Source: Bog-756 sp049517675
GTDB lineage: Bacteria; Actinomycetota; Acidimicrobiia; Acidimicrobiales; RAAP-2
Direction: 5' to 3'
Assembly: GCA_049517675.1 (NCBI GenBank)
Contig: JBEKRV010000012.1
Coordinates: 1 to 64,000, forward strand
Length of the DNA stretch: 64,000 nt
Shown: piece by piece, positions 43,050-51,272 of the stretch
Position numbering within the stretch: position 1 is the stretch's first letter
How the letters are laid out: every line of letters starts with the position of its first letter
The notes under the pieces: model-generated
Told to the model about the DNA's origin: nothing
Databases searched by the model: none
The model's input: only the letters and a program-made list of their open reading frames with translations
Translations under genes and position numbers: made by a program

Positions 43050-43430
43050 TCACGGGCCGGGCGGTCGTCCCCGGTCCTGCTGGATCTCGACCGTATTGCC
43101 CGCGGGGTCGACGAACCAGATCTGCACCACGGGACCCTGGGCCCCCCGGACGTAGGGGATCTGGCCGCGTTCGAGCTCGGCGATGGCCGCGTCGAGGTCG
43201 GCCACCGCGAAGCACACGTGGGGGCCGGAGGGCCTGATCGTCTGGCTCCCGGCGTCGGCGTCGACCAGGTGGAGCTGGACGTCCCCGGCGGCGAACCAGT
43301 GGCCGGCGACGCCGGGGATGACCGGCCGGGCCTCGTCGGGGAGCTGGAGCAGCGTCGAGTAGAACTCGACGCACTCGTCGAGGCGGCCCTCGACGTTGAC
43401 GCTGTGATGGAGCGTCCGGGTGACCTTCAC
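43050..43430 (-). CDS. VOC (glyoxalase-fold) protein
   Basis: A 126-residue glyoxalase-fold protein. It begins VTRTLHHSVNVEGRLDECVEFY, with a first-strand His. PHVCFAVADLDAAIAEL marks the second module, with another His, and IWFVDPAGNTVEIQQD carries the Glu ligand. These are consistent with a metal-binding isomerase or dioxygenase. GTG 43430 overlaps the stop of the upstream oxidoreductase by four bases (GTGA); ATG 43439 is a possible alternative. It forms a two-gene operon with the Gfo/Idh/MocA gene. Confidence 0.82.
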   Translation of the reverse strand: MKVTRTLHHSVNVEGRLDECVEFYSTLLQLPDEARPVIPGVAGHWFAAGDVQLHLVDADAGSQTIRPSGPHVCFAVADLDAAIAELERGQIPYVRGAQGPVVQIWFVDPAGNTVEIQQDRGRPPGP

Positions 43431-44539
43431 CGGACCCATCCGTCCGGGACGACCGAGTCGGTGATGGTCCGTGGGTCGACGGGCTGGCGGGTGTTGCCGG
43501 CCTGGTAGACGGCGAAGCACAGCTGCAGGGCCTTGACGGCGTCCGGGGCGCTCATCTCGGGCGGGGTCCCCTCGACCAGGCTGTCGACGAAGTTGGTCGA
43601 GGCCCGGTAGAACCCGGACCCCCAGTCGTCGTCCACGTGGGGGAACGACGTCGTGGTCTGCTGGCCCTTGGTGCCGTCGTAGAGGACGACCGAGGGCAGG
43701 TCGAGCAGCTGCCCGGTGCAGCGGGTCACCCAGATGAACCCCTCGTCGCCCTGGATCTCGAAGAACTCGTCGGCCCCGTAGAACGTGCTGCGCAGCCACA
43801 TGGCCGGGGCGTAGCTCACGTCCATGGTCCCGAGGATCGCGGGGTCCTCGTACTCGAAGATGGCGGCGCACGGCTCGAAGTAGTGGTCCCGGCGGCGCAC
43901 CACCGCCTGGACGGAGACGATGTCCTGGTCGAACATCCACAGTGCCACCGCGTACTTGTGGATCATGTCGTCGAAGAGGTGACCCCCGGGGCTGGTCGCC
44001 GTCATCCGCCAGATGTAGCCCTCGGCCTCGAGGCCGCTCTGGAAGGCCGAATCGGTCTGGCCGACCACCGTGCGCAGGCGCATCTGGGTCGGGCGGCCGA
44101 TGGCGCCGTCCCGCACCAGCTGTTTGGCCAATTCGAGTGGGGGGTAGTGCCGGAAGCACTCGCTCACCCGCAGGATCACCCCGGCGGCGTCGGCGGCGTC
44201 GGCCATGGCCCGGGCCTCGGCCACCGTGTTGGCCAGTGGCTTCTGACACGACACGTGCTTGCCGGCGGCGACGGCGGCAAGCACGTGGTCGTGGTGGAGG
44301 AACGTCGGGGTGAGGATCTCGACGGCGTCGACGTCCGGGTCGGCCAGCATGGCGTCGAGGTCGGTGTAGACCCGGTCCGCACCCCAGGCCAGGGCGGCCT
44401 GATCGGCCCGGCCCTCCTTCGGGTCACAGACGGCGACCACGTCGCAGCGGGGGTCGTCGATGTAGCCGGCCACGTTGAGCGAGGCGATGTTCCCCGCTCC
44501 GACGATGCCGATCCGGGGGCGGGGGACCAGGGGGGCCAT
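43427..44539 (-). CDS. Gfo/Idh/MocA family oxidoreductase
   Basis: A 370-residue NAD(P)-dependent oxidoreductase. GIVGAGNIASLN near residues 11-22 is the dinucleotide loop. The usual EKP motif reads QKP (HVSCQKPLANT, near 95). GGHLFDDMIHKYAVALWMF holds the substrate-side Asp and His. The family acts on sugars and related polyols. ATG 44539 is preferred to GTG 44548 because TAACGT (44552-44547) lies seven bases upstream of it. Its stop overlaps the VOC gene start. Confidence 0.87.
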   Translation of the reverse strand: MAPLVPRPRIGIVGAGNIASLNVAGYIDDPRCDVVAVCDPKEGRADQAALAWGADRVYTDLDAMLADPDVDAVEILTPTFLHHDHVLAAVAAGKHVSCQKPLANTVAEARAMADAADAAGVILRVSECFRHYPPLELAKQLVRDGAIGRPTQMRLRTVVGQTDSAFQSGLEAEGYIWRMTATSPGGHLFDDMIHKYAVALWMFDQDIVSVQAVVRRRDHYFEPCAAIFEYEDPAILGTMDVSYAPAMWLRSTFYGADEFFEIQGDEGFIWVTRCTGQLLDLPSVVLYDGTKGQQTTTSFPHVDDDWGSGFYRASTNFVDSLVEGTPPEMSAPDAVKALQLCFAVYQAGNTRQPVDPRTITDSVVPDGWVR

Positions 44540-44621
44540 GGCGGTCACGTTACCGTCGACGCCCGCCGTCGCGCCGACCGTCCGGTGCGACGTCCCACCG
44601 TGAGCCGGCGGGGGCGGCCGG

Positions 44622-46187
44622 TCACCCGTCCCCGCCCTCGTCGGGCAGTCCGGCGCGGAGCCGGTCCTTCAACACCTTGCCGGTCGCGTTCCGGGGCAGG
44701 GCGTCGGTGAAGTACCAGCGACGGGGCACCTTCGAACGGGCCAGGTGCCCGAGGGTGTGGGTGCGCAGGTCGTCGGCGGTGGCCTGGTGGCCGGAGCGGA
44801 GGACGACGCAGGCCACCACGTCCTCGCCCAGCACCGGGTGGGGGACGCCGATCACCGACACCTCGTGCACGGCGGGGTGGAGCGCGACGGCGTGCTCGAC
44901 GTCGGTCGGGTGGATGTTGTTGCCGCCCCGGATGATGACGTCCTTGCTCCGCCCGACGATGTAGAGGTAGCCGTCCTCGTCGATCCGGCCGAGATCGCCG
45001 GTCAGGAGCCAGCCGTCCACCCAGGTCCGGGCGGTCGCCTCGGGGTCGTCGAAGTACTCGCGGGGGCGGCCGGGGATCCTCATGCGCACCTCGCCCACCT
45101 CACCGGCGGGCACGCTGGCCCCCGTGGCATCGGTGCAGAGGATCTCGGCCGGAGCCAGGGGCTTGCCCACCGATCCGGGCCGACGGACCGCCTCGCCCGG
45201 CGGCATCAGGCAGTAGACCGACCCGGCCTCGGTCATGCCGTAATTGTTGGAGACCAGTGCGGTGGGCAACTTGTCCTGCAGCCGCTCGAGCACGGCCGGG
45301 GAGAGGGGGGCGCTGCCCACCGTGCACAGCTGGATCGATCCGAGGTCGGCGTCGTCGAATCGGGGGTGCTCGAGGAGGAGGGTGGCCATGGCCGGTACGA
45401 GGAACACCGAGCCGGGGCGTTCGGACTCCACGGTGTCGAGCCAGACGCCGGCGTCGAAGGCGGGCATGTAGATGCCCCGCAGGCCGAGCTTCATCGGGGT
45501 GTGCACGAAGGCGATGCCGGCGAAGGTGTACGGCGGGCTGGCATGCAGCCAGGATCCGCCGCTCCAGGTCGGCTCGCGGAACGGGACCAGGGAAGCGTTG
45601 TCGTGGCGGACGGCCACCGCCTTCGGATGGCCGGTCGTGCCCGAGGTGTAGAGGATGTCGGCCAGCTCGCCCCGGTCGCGGGGCACTTGGACGTATCCGG
45701 TGTCGTCGTCGAGCACCTCCGACCACTCGAGCACTCCGGTCGTCCGGTCGTCGGGCGCGGTGCCCTCGCCGGCTTCGGGGACCGCCACCAGCAGTGACGG
45801 CCTCCCCGCGTCGTAGCGGTCGACGAGCGGTCGTTCGACCAGTGCGGCGGTGGCTCCCGAGTGCGCCACCATCCGGGCCACCTCCGGTCCGGTCAGCTGC
45901 GGATTGAAGGGCACGGCCACCGCACCGGCGCGGTGGACGGCGGCGTAGCCGACCATCCAGCGCAGGGCGTTGGCCGCCTGCATGTGGAGGACGACCCGGT
46001 CGCCGGGGGCAACGCCGGCGGCGACCAGGCCACGGGCCAGACGGGTGGCCGAGGTGTCCCACTCGCGGAAGGTCATCGATCCGCTGCCGACCACGGTGTA
46101 GGCCGTCTCGTCGCCGAAGGCCCCGGCCATGGCGTGCAACTGCTCCGACGGGAGCCCGGCCACGACTACCGACCCCTCCGCCGGCAC
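44622..46187 (-). CDS. Acyl-CoA synthetase (AMP-binding)
   Basis: A 521-residue ANL ligase. ILYTSGTTGHPKAVAV near residue 178 is the ATP loop, YGMTEAGSVYCL the adenine motif, WLLTGDLGRIDEDGYLYIVGR the hinge and LPRNATGKVLK the catalytic-lysine segment. It is a complete, ordinary member activating a carboxylate. It begins 31 bases after the sulfatase stop and is probably cotranscribed with it. GTG 46187 is used; GTG 46163, with an upstream GGAGGGG, is an alternative that removes eight residues. Confidence 0.9.
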   Translation of the reverse strand: MPAEGSVVVAGLPSEQLHAMAGAFGDETAYTVVGSGSMTFREWDTSATRLARGLVAAGVAPGDRVVLHMQAANALRWMVGYAAVHRAGAVAVPFNPQLTGPEVARMVAHSGATAALVERPLVDRYDAGRPSLLVAVPEAGEGTAPDDRTTGVLEWSEVLDDDTGYVQVPRDRGELADILYTSGTTGHPKAVAVRHDNASLVPFREPTWSGGSWLHASPPYTFAGIAFVHTPMKLGLRGIYMPAFDAGVWLDTVESERPGSVFLVPAMATLLLEHPRFDDADLGSIQLCTVGSAPLSPAVLERLQDKLPTALVSNNYGMTEAGSVYCLMPPGEAVRRPGSVGKPLAPAEILCTDATGASVPAGEVGEVRMRIPGRPREYFDDPEATARTWVDGWLLTGDLGRIDEDGYLYIVGRSKDVIIRGGNNIHPTDVEHAVALHPAVHEVSVIGVPHPVLGEDVVACVVLRSGHQATADDLRTHTLGHLARSKVPRRWYFTDALPRNATGKVLKDRLRAGLPDEGGDG

Positions 46188-46218
46188 ACCGGTCCGGGCC
46201 CGGTCGGGCGCGCGTGCC

Positions 46219-48504
46219 TCACTGGACGGCCAGGGCGTGTTCGGCCTCGGCCTCGGGGTCGGCCCACGGTGGCCCGTCGACCTCGACGACCACGTCGTCC
46301 AGCCCGCCGGTGAAGCGGAAGGGGGCGGCGTACCGCCGGGTCACCGGCAGGCCGTCGCTGTAGCCGCAGGTGAGCCCGGCACCGGTGAGCGAGAACCGGG
46401 TGAGGGTGAAGCGGGGGATCTCCACCCGGGCGGTCTCCGACCCGTCGACGAGGAGATGGCCGATGCCACGGTGCTCGCCGGTGCGCTCGAAGTGGAAGGC
46501 GACGTCGTGCCGTCCCGGCCCCAGGGGCTCGGGGCTCTCCGCCAGGTGCTCCTCGAGGGCGACGAAGTTGTGCACGTAGGCCAGCCTCCCGCCGGTCACG
46601 AACAGGCTCCACCCGCCGAGCCCCGACCCCTGGGCCAGGATCACGCCCTCGACCGGCCGGCCACCGGCACCGGGGGCCGGGATGTCGACGGTCGCACGTA
46701 TCCGGTGCTCGCGGTTGCGGACGTTGACCGCCACCGTCTCGGGGACCATGGCCGCGTCGCGCCGGTAGACGTAGCGCCGACGGGGAGGGACGAGGACGGG
46801 GCGGCCGAAGACCAGCTCGGAGAAGGGTCGGTTGTCCAGGGGGAGCACCCCGTAGCGCCGGGCCTCCTCCCACCACCGGTCGACCAGCCGGCGGAGGCGG
46901 TCGGGCTCCGCACCGGCCAGGTCGTGGCACTCGGAGGGGTCGACGGCCACGTGGTAGAGCTCCCACGGGTCGTCCTCGAACCCGACCGACGTGTCCTGCA
47001 CCGGGTGGTAGGTGACCGCCTTCCACCCGTCCTCGTACAGGGCCCGGCAGCCGAACATCTCGTAGTACTGGACGCGGTGGTGGTCGGGCGCGCCGGGGTC
47101 GCTCAAACTGTCGGCGAACGACACGCCGTGGAGCGGCGACTGCACCACGCCGGACAGGGACTCGGGCGTGTCGACCCCGAGGACGTCGAGCAGGGTGGGG
47201 AGCAGATCGATGGCGTGGACGTACTGCCGGCGGAAGGTCCCGGGCCCAGCGGTGCCGGCCGGCCAGTGGACGATCATCGGGTCGGCGACACCTCCCTCGT
47301 GCACCTCCCGCTTCCACCGGCGGAACGGGGTGTTGCCGGCCACCGTCCAACCCCACGGGTAGTTGTTGTGGCAGAGCGGCCCGCCGATCTCGTCGAGCCG
47401 GGCCACACCCTCGGCGACCGATCGGGGGGCCATGTTCCAGGGACGGAGGTCGTTGACCGAGCCGGTGGGCCCACCTTCGGAGCTCGCCCCGTTGTCGGAC
47501 AGGACCACCAGGACCGTGTTGTCCAGATCGCCGGTCCGTCGGAGGAATTCGACCAGGCGCCCGAGTTCGTGGTCGGCGTGGGAGAGGAATCCGGCGAAGG
47601 CCTCCATGTAGCGGGCGTAGAGGCGCTGCTCGTCGGGGGAGAGCGTGTCCCAGGCCGGCACCCACTCGGGCCGCGGCGACAGCTCGCAGCCGTCGGGGAT
47701 GACACCCCGGGCAGTCTGGCGCTCGTGGGTGGCCAGTCGCCATGCGTCCCACCCGGCGTCGAACCTGCCCTTGTACCGATCGATCCACGGCGCGGGAGCC
47801 TGGTGGGGCGAGTGGCAGGCCCCCGGGCACAGGTAGAGGAAGAAGGGCTTGTCGACGTCGACGGCGCGCAGGTCGCCGACGAACTCGATGGCGTGGTCGA
47901 CGAGGTCCCCGGTGAGGTGGTAGCCCTCCTCCGGCGTGCTCGGTGGCCGCACCTGGTGGTTGTCGGACACCAGTGCCGGCACGAACTGGTGGGTCTCCCC
48001 CTGCATGAATCCGTAGAAGCGCTCGAAGCCGCGCCCGAGCGGCCAGTTGCGGCGCGGGGCGGCCAGATGGCCCTCGTCCTCGGGGGCGAGATGCCACTTG
48101 CCCACGGCGAAGGTCGCCCATCCCCGCTCCTCGAGCATCTCCGACAGGAATCCGTTGGTCCGGGGGATGGTGGCGTCGTACCCCGGGAACCCGGTGGCCA
48201 GCTCGACGATCCGCCCCATGCCGTTGCTGTGGTGGTTCCTCCCGGTCAGCAGGCAGGCCCGGGTCGGCGAGCACAGTGCCGTGGTGTGGAAGTTGGTGTA
48301 CTGGAGGCCCGAGGCGGCCAGCCCGTCCAGGACCGGGGTTTCGATGTCGGATCCGAAGCATCCCAGCTGGGCGAAGCCGACGTCGTCGAGCACCACCAGG
48401 ACGACGTTGGGGGAGCCCGGGGCGGGCCGACGCGGCGGCGGCCACCACGGGGTCGACCCGTGGAAGTCGTCGGCGATGACGCCCTGGAACTCGCCCGGTT
48501 CCAC
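46219..48504 (-). CDS. Type I (formylglycine) sulfatase
   Basis: A 761-residue arylsulfatase-type enzyme hydrolysing a sulfate ester. CSPTRACLLTGR at 78-89 is the signature: C78 is converted to formylglycine by a separate enzyme not in this window, with R82 supporting it. VLVVLDDVGFAQLG near residues 35-48 binds calcium, GKWHLAPEDE supplies Lys/His, and LVVLSDNGASSEGG the late Asp-Asn pair. A C-terminal region of about 170 residues, ending AEHALAVQ, looks like an added beta-sandwich. No signal peptide is visible, so the substrate may be imported first. It is upstream of an acyl-CoA ligase. Confidence 0.93.
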   Translation of the reverse strand: MEPGEFQGVIADDFHGSTPWWPPPRRPAPGSPNVVLVVLDDVGFAQLGCFGSDIETPVLDGLAASGLQYTNFHTTALCSPTRACLLTGRNHHSNGMGRIVELATGFPGYDATIPRTNGFLSEMLEERGWATFAVGKWHLAPEDEGHLAAPRRNWPLGRGFERFYGFMQGETHQFVPALVSDNHQVRPPSTPEEGYHLTGDLVDHAIEFVGDLRAVDVDKPFFLYLCPGACHSPHQAPAPWIDRYKGRFDAGWDAWRLATHERQTARGVIPDGCELSPRPEWVPAWDTLSPDEQRLYARYMEAFAGFLSHADHELGRLVEFLRRTGDLDNTVLVVLSDNGASSEGGPTGSVNDLRPWNMAPRSVAEGVARLDEIGGPLCHNNYPWGWTVAGNTPFRRWKREVHEGGVADPMIVHWPAGTAGPGTFRRQYVHAIDLLPTLLDVLGVDTPESLSGVVQSPLHGVSFADSLSDPGAPDHHRVQYYEMFGCRALYEDGWKAVTYHPVQDTSVGFEDDPWELYHVAVDPSECHDLAGAEPDRLRRLVDRWWEEARRYGVLPLDNRPFSELVFGRPVLVPPRRRYVYRRDAAMVPETVAVNVRNREHRIRATVDIPAPGAGGRPVEGVILAQGSGLGGWSLFVTGGRLAYVHNFVALEEHLAESPEPLGPGRHDVAFHFERTGEHRGIGHLLVDGSETARVEIPRFTLTRFSLTGAGLTCGYSDGLPVTRRYAAPFRFTGGLDDVVVEVDGPPWADPEAEAEHALAVQ

Positions 48505-48708
48505 GGGCCTACCGGCGCCGGGGGATCGACGGGCCGGACGGGGCGTTGCGGGTCATGGCAGAGCAATCTAGGCCAGAGCAGACCTCGCGTCCTCGACCGG
48601 CCCGGCCGCCCGGGCCGTCGACATCGCGCGGCGCTAGCATGACCGGACCCGATGGCCGGCCGACCGGCCGGGGACGGCTCGTGCCGCCATCAACTGGAGG
48701 TCCCACCG

Positions 48709-48900
48709 ATGACCCGTTCCGTCGAGAACGCCCCGATCGCGGTCCGGACCGCGGTCGGGGGGATGCAGATCCGCCCGCCGATCGAGCGCGGCGCGTCCAT
48801 CATCCGGGGGGCGACCGGGCCGGGGAAGGCGCACCGCCGGCCCGGCTGGGTCGACCGCACGATCGCCCTGGTGCACGAGCACGTGGGCCAGGGCGCGTGA
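48709..48900 (+). CDS. Small conserved-looking protein, unknown function
   Basis: A 63-residue protein (MTRSVENAPIAVRTAVGG at the start, VDRTIALVHEHVGQGA at the end). I do not recognise it. It has no membrane segment or Cys. GGAGG precedes ATG 48709, and its stop overlaps the RidA-like start by four bases (GTGA), which argues that it is translated. TAGCAT at 48635-48640 is a -10 candidate. An in-frame ATG at 48652 would add 19 residues. It may be an accessory subunit or regulator of the RidA/RraA pair. Confidence 0.55.
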   Translation: MTRSVENAPIAVRTAVGGMQIRPPIERGASIIRGATGPGKAHRRPGWVDRTIALVHEHVGQGA

Positions 48901-49403
48901 CCCCGGCAGCTCCCGACCCCGGGGTGACGTCGGACCACGAGGGCCGGGTCCGGGCCCGTCTGGACGACCTCGGACTCCGGCTGCACGGCCCCCACCCCCC
49001 GCACGACCCGCTCGACGCGGTGGTCGTGCACGACGGCGTCGCCCGGACCTCGGGCCAACTGCCCCGGGTCGACGGTGAACTGACCTGCTGCGGCACCCTG
49101 GGCGACACCGTCGGCGTCGAGGAGGGCACCGAGGCCGCGGCGGTCTGCGCCCTCAACGCGCTGTCGGTCCTGGAGGTGGCACTCGGCTCGCTCGACCGGA
49201 TCGAGCGGGTCCTGACGGTGACCGGCTACGTCGCCTCCACGCCCGACTTCCATCGCCAGCCCGAGGTGATCGACGGGGCCAGCGCCGTGCTGCACCAGGT
49301 CTTCGGCGAGGCGGGCCGGCACACCCGTTCGGCGATCGGGGTGGCGTCGCTTCCACGGGGGGGCGCGGTCGAGATCGAGGTGACGGTGGCACTCCGCCGG
49401 TGA
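48897..49403 (+). CDS. RidA/YjgF-like family protein
   Basis: A 168-residue protein resembling the RidA family: VVVHDGVARTSGQLPRVDGE near residue 45, EEGTEAAAVCALNALSVLE near 80, RVLTVTGYVASTPDF near 105 and VEIEVTVALRR at the end. Family members deaminate reactive enamines/imines, and one branch is 2-aminomuconate deaminase. This version belongs to the longer atypical type. GTG 48897 overlaps the preceding stop, indicating translational coupling. The RraA-like gene follows after 43 bases. Confidence 0.8.
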   Translation: MTPAAPDPGVTSDHEGRVRARLDDLGLRLHGPHPPHDPLDAVVVHDGVARTSGQLPRVDGELTCCGTLGDTVGVEEGTEAAAVCALNALSVLEVALGSLDRIERVLTVTGYVASTPDFHRQPEVIDGASAVLHQVFGEAGRHTRSAIGVASLPRGGAVEIEVTVALRR

Positions 49404-49446
49404 GTCACCTACCGTCTCCCGTCGGGTCGAACAGAGGAGCGAACGC

Positions 49447-50085
49447 GTGAGCGCTGTGGACGCGGCAGAGGTTCTGGCCGGACTGGGTGCGGCCACCCTG
49501 GGCGAGTCGGGAGGGCTGTCCATGCCCCCGAGGATCCGTCCGGTGTGGCCCGGGGCCACCGTTGCGGCCCCGGCCTTCCCCGTCCGCTGCACGCCCGGTG
49601 ACAACCTGGCGATCCACGTGGCCGTGTCGCGGGCCCCGTCCGGATCGGTCCTGGTGGTCGATGTCGGCGACGTCTCCGACCGGGGCTACTGGGGCGAGGT
49701 CCTGACCACCGGGGCACTGGCGCGGGGCCTGGGCGGTCTGGTGATCGACGGGGGCGTGCGCGACGTGTCCGCCCTCGAGCGGTTGGACTTCCCCGTGTTC
49801 TCGAGGACCGTCGCCCTGCGGGGGGCGACCAAGGTGGCCCGCGGGTCGATCGGCTCGGTCACCGTGGTGGCCGGGGTGCCGGTGGGCCCGGGCGACTGGG
49901 TGGTGGGCGATGTCGACGGCGTGGTCGTGGTGCCCGGGGACCGGTTGGACGACGTGGTCGCCGCCGGGCGGGCCCGGGCCGCTGCCGAGGACGGCTACTT
50001 CGCCGCGCTGCGAGGCGGGGCGACGACCGTCGAGCTCCTCGGCCTCGACGCCTCGCTCATCGAGGACGGGAGCGCACCGGCCTGA
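49447..50085 (+). CDS. RraA-like / 4-hydroxy-4-methyl-2-oxoglutarate aldolase family protein
   Basis: A 212-residue protein of the RraA/HMG-aldolase family. GYWGEVLTTGALARGLGG is followed by VIDGGVRDV with R105 and D106, the residues that bind pyruvate and metal in aldolases. GDVDGVVVVP follows near residue 155. Retention of the Arg-Asp pair suggests real aldolase or oxaloacetate decarboxylase activity rather than RNase-E inhibition. GAGGAGC precedes GTG 49447. Likely cotranscribed with the RidA-like gene. Confidence 0.82.
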   Translation: MSAVDAAEVLAGLGAATLGESGGLSMPPRIRPVWPGATVAAPAFPVRCTPGDNLAIHVAVSRAPSGSVLVVDVGDVSDRGYWGEVLTTGALARGLGGLVIDGGVRDVSALERLDFPVFSRTVALRGATKVARGSIGSVTVVAGVPVGPGDWVVGDVDGVVVVPGDRLDDVVAAGRARAAAEDGYFAALRGGATTVELLGLDASLIEDGSAPA

Positions 50086-50106
50086 ACCGGGGGCCGTCCG
50101 GCAGCG

Positions 50107-50490
50107 TCAGTTGTTGGTGTAGTCGATCTTCCCGGCACCCTTGACGCCGATGGCGAAGCAGAAGCAGTGGATGGGCGCGTGGTCCGTCACCGGTCGTAGG
50201 CTGTGCACGACGTCCGGTGGGATGTAGACCAGGTCCCCCTGGGAGATCGTCCGCTCCTCGTCGCCGATGGTCATGACCCCCCGGCCGCGGAGCACGTAGT
50301 AGAACTCGTGGGTCGGGTGGGAGTGCGGGTTGACGTACCCGCCCCCGGCCACCTCGAACTCATTGACCAGTTCGAGGAAGCCACCGTCGGTCAACTCCCG
50401 CATCTCCTGGGACTCCACCATCCACCACACCGGGACCGTGCCGGCGTGCTCGACGATGGGTGCGACGTCTTCGATGTTCCGTACGTCCAT
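50107..50490 (-). CDS. Cupin-domain protein
   Basis: A 127-residue cupin. NPHSHPTHEFYYVLRGRG near residues 54-71 is motif 1 with three His and a Glu, and GDLVYIPPDVVHSLRP is motif 2. It is a probable metal-binding protein; the C-terminus PIHCFCFAIGVKGAGKIDY is distinctive but unrecognised. AAAGGAGAG lies upstream of ATG 50490, which sets the start. It is divergent from the ureidoglycolate-lyase-like gene. Confidence 0.82.
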   Translation of the reverse strand: MDVRNIEDVAPIVEHAGTVPVWWMVESQEMRELTDGGFLELVNEFEVAGGGYVNPHSHPTHEFYYVLRGRGVMTIGDEERTISQGDLVYIPPDVVHSLRPVTDHAPIHCFCFAIGVKGAGKIDYTNN

Positions 50491-50562
50491 CTCCGTGTGC
50501 TCTCCTTTGCCGACCGGTATCGGTCCGGTGCCCGTGCCTCGCGGCTGCTGCCGGGTCGATGG

Positions 50563-50568
50563 TAGCTT
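50563..50568 (+). promoter_or_regulatory. -10 candidate TAGCTT
   Basis: TAGCTT predicts a start near 50575, giving a leader of about 27 bases that contains CGGAGG before ATG 50602. This is a normal leadered arrangement. Confidence 0.45.
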
Positions 50569-50601
50569 CGCCACGGGCCCGAACCTCGGAGGTGCGTGGG
50601 C

Positions 50602-51105
50602 ATGGGTGCTGCCGTCCGTCAGATCACACCGGTCGCGCTCGACGCCCGCACCTGGTCGCCGTTCGGCTGGATACCGGTGGCCGACACGGATCCCGCCGAC
50701 GGGCGGCACCGGTTGGACTTCGCCTGGGGCGACGTCCACGCCAACCGGATCGCCCACCGACGCGACGAGGTTCCCGGGACGGTCGGCGGACTCCGATGCC
50801 AGATGCTGTTCCGCCACATCTCCCACACCCAGGTCCTGATGCCGCTGGACGCCACGGCCGTGGTCGCGGTGGCCGCGCCCGGTGTGCGGATGGACCGGCC
50901 GGCCGACGCCGACCGGGTGACGGCGTTCGTGCTCGAGCCGTTGCAGGCGGTGGTGCTCCACCGGGGGACGTGGCACTGGGGGCCGTTCCCCACCGTCGCG
51001 GAGTCGGTCGAGCTCTTCAACGTCCAGGGCCTCCGGTACCGGGAGGACAACGAGTGCGCGGACCTGTCGGCCCTCCAGATCGCGGTCGACGTCCTCTTCG
51101 GCTGA
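50602..51105 (+). CDS. Ureidoglycolate lyase-like cupin
   Basis: A 167-residue protein resembling the AllA/ureidoglycolate lyase family: TPVALDARTWSPFGWIP at the start, CQMLFRHISHTQVLMPLD near residue 72, and VVLHRGTWHWGPFPT near 117-131, the region that binds the small hydroxy-acid substrate. Many such proteins are not in purine pathways, and no other allantoin genes are present, so it may act on a different ureido- or hydroxy-acid. ATG 50602 is set by CGGAGG; GTG 50596 is too close to it. The ABC importer follows. Confidence 0.72.
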   Translation: MGAAVRQITPVALDARTWSPFGWIPVADTDPADGRHRLDFAWGDVHANRIAHRRDEVPGTVGGLRCQMLFRHISHTQVLMPLDATAVVAVAAPGVRMDRPADADRVTAFVLEPLQAVVLHRGTWHWGPFPTVAESVELFNVQGLRYREDNECADLSALQIAVDVLFG

Positions 51106-51172
51106 CTGCCTCTTCGGGATCGTCGGACCGCCCCGGCGGCGGAACGTCACGCGGACGACCCGAAGATGTAGC

Positions 51173-51178
51173 TAGAGT
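51173..51178 (+). promoter_or_regulatory. -10 candidate TAGAGT upstream of the ABC importer
   Basis: TAGAGT would start a transcript near 51185, with a leader of about 88 bases before ATG 51273. This AT-richer stretch (51160-51230) contrasts with its surroundings. A longer leader leaves room for regulation, but I see no recognisable riboswitch. Confidence 0.4.
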
Positions 51179-51272
51179 CCCCGTCGTACGTAGTTTCCAT
51201 CGATCTGCCGCTGGTTAGGGAGTCGGGTCGCGAGGTCCGGCGCGGTGGGTCAGAACACAAGGAAGTGTGTTG

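Noticed and set aside
50602..51105. Allantoin/purine degradation pathway suggested by the ureidoglycolate-lyase-like protein
   Set aside because: No allantoinase, allantoicase, urease or ureidoglycolate dehydrogenase is in the window, and the RidA and RraA-like genes have other explanations.
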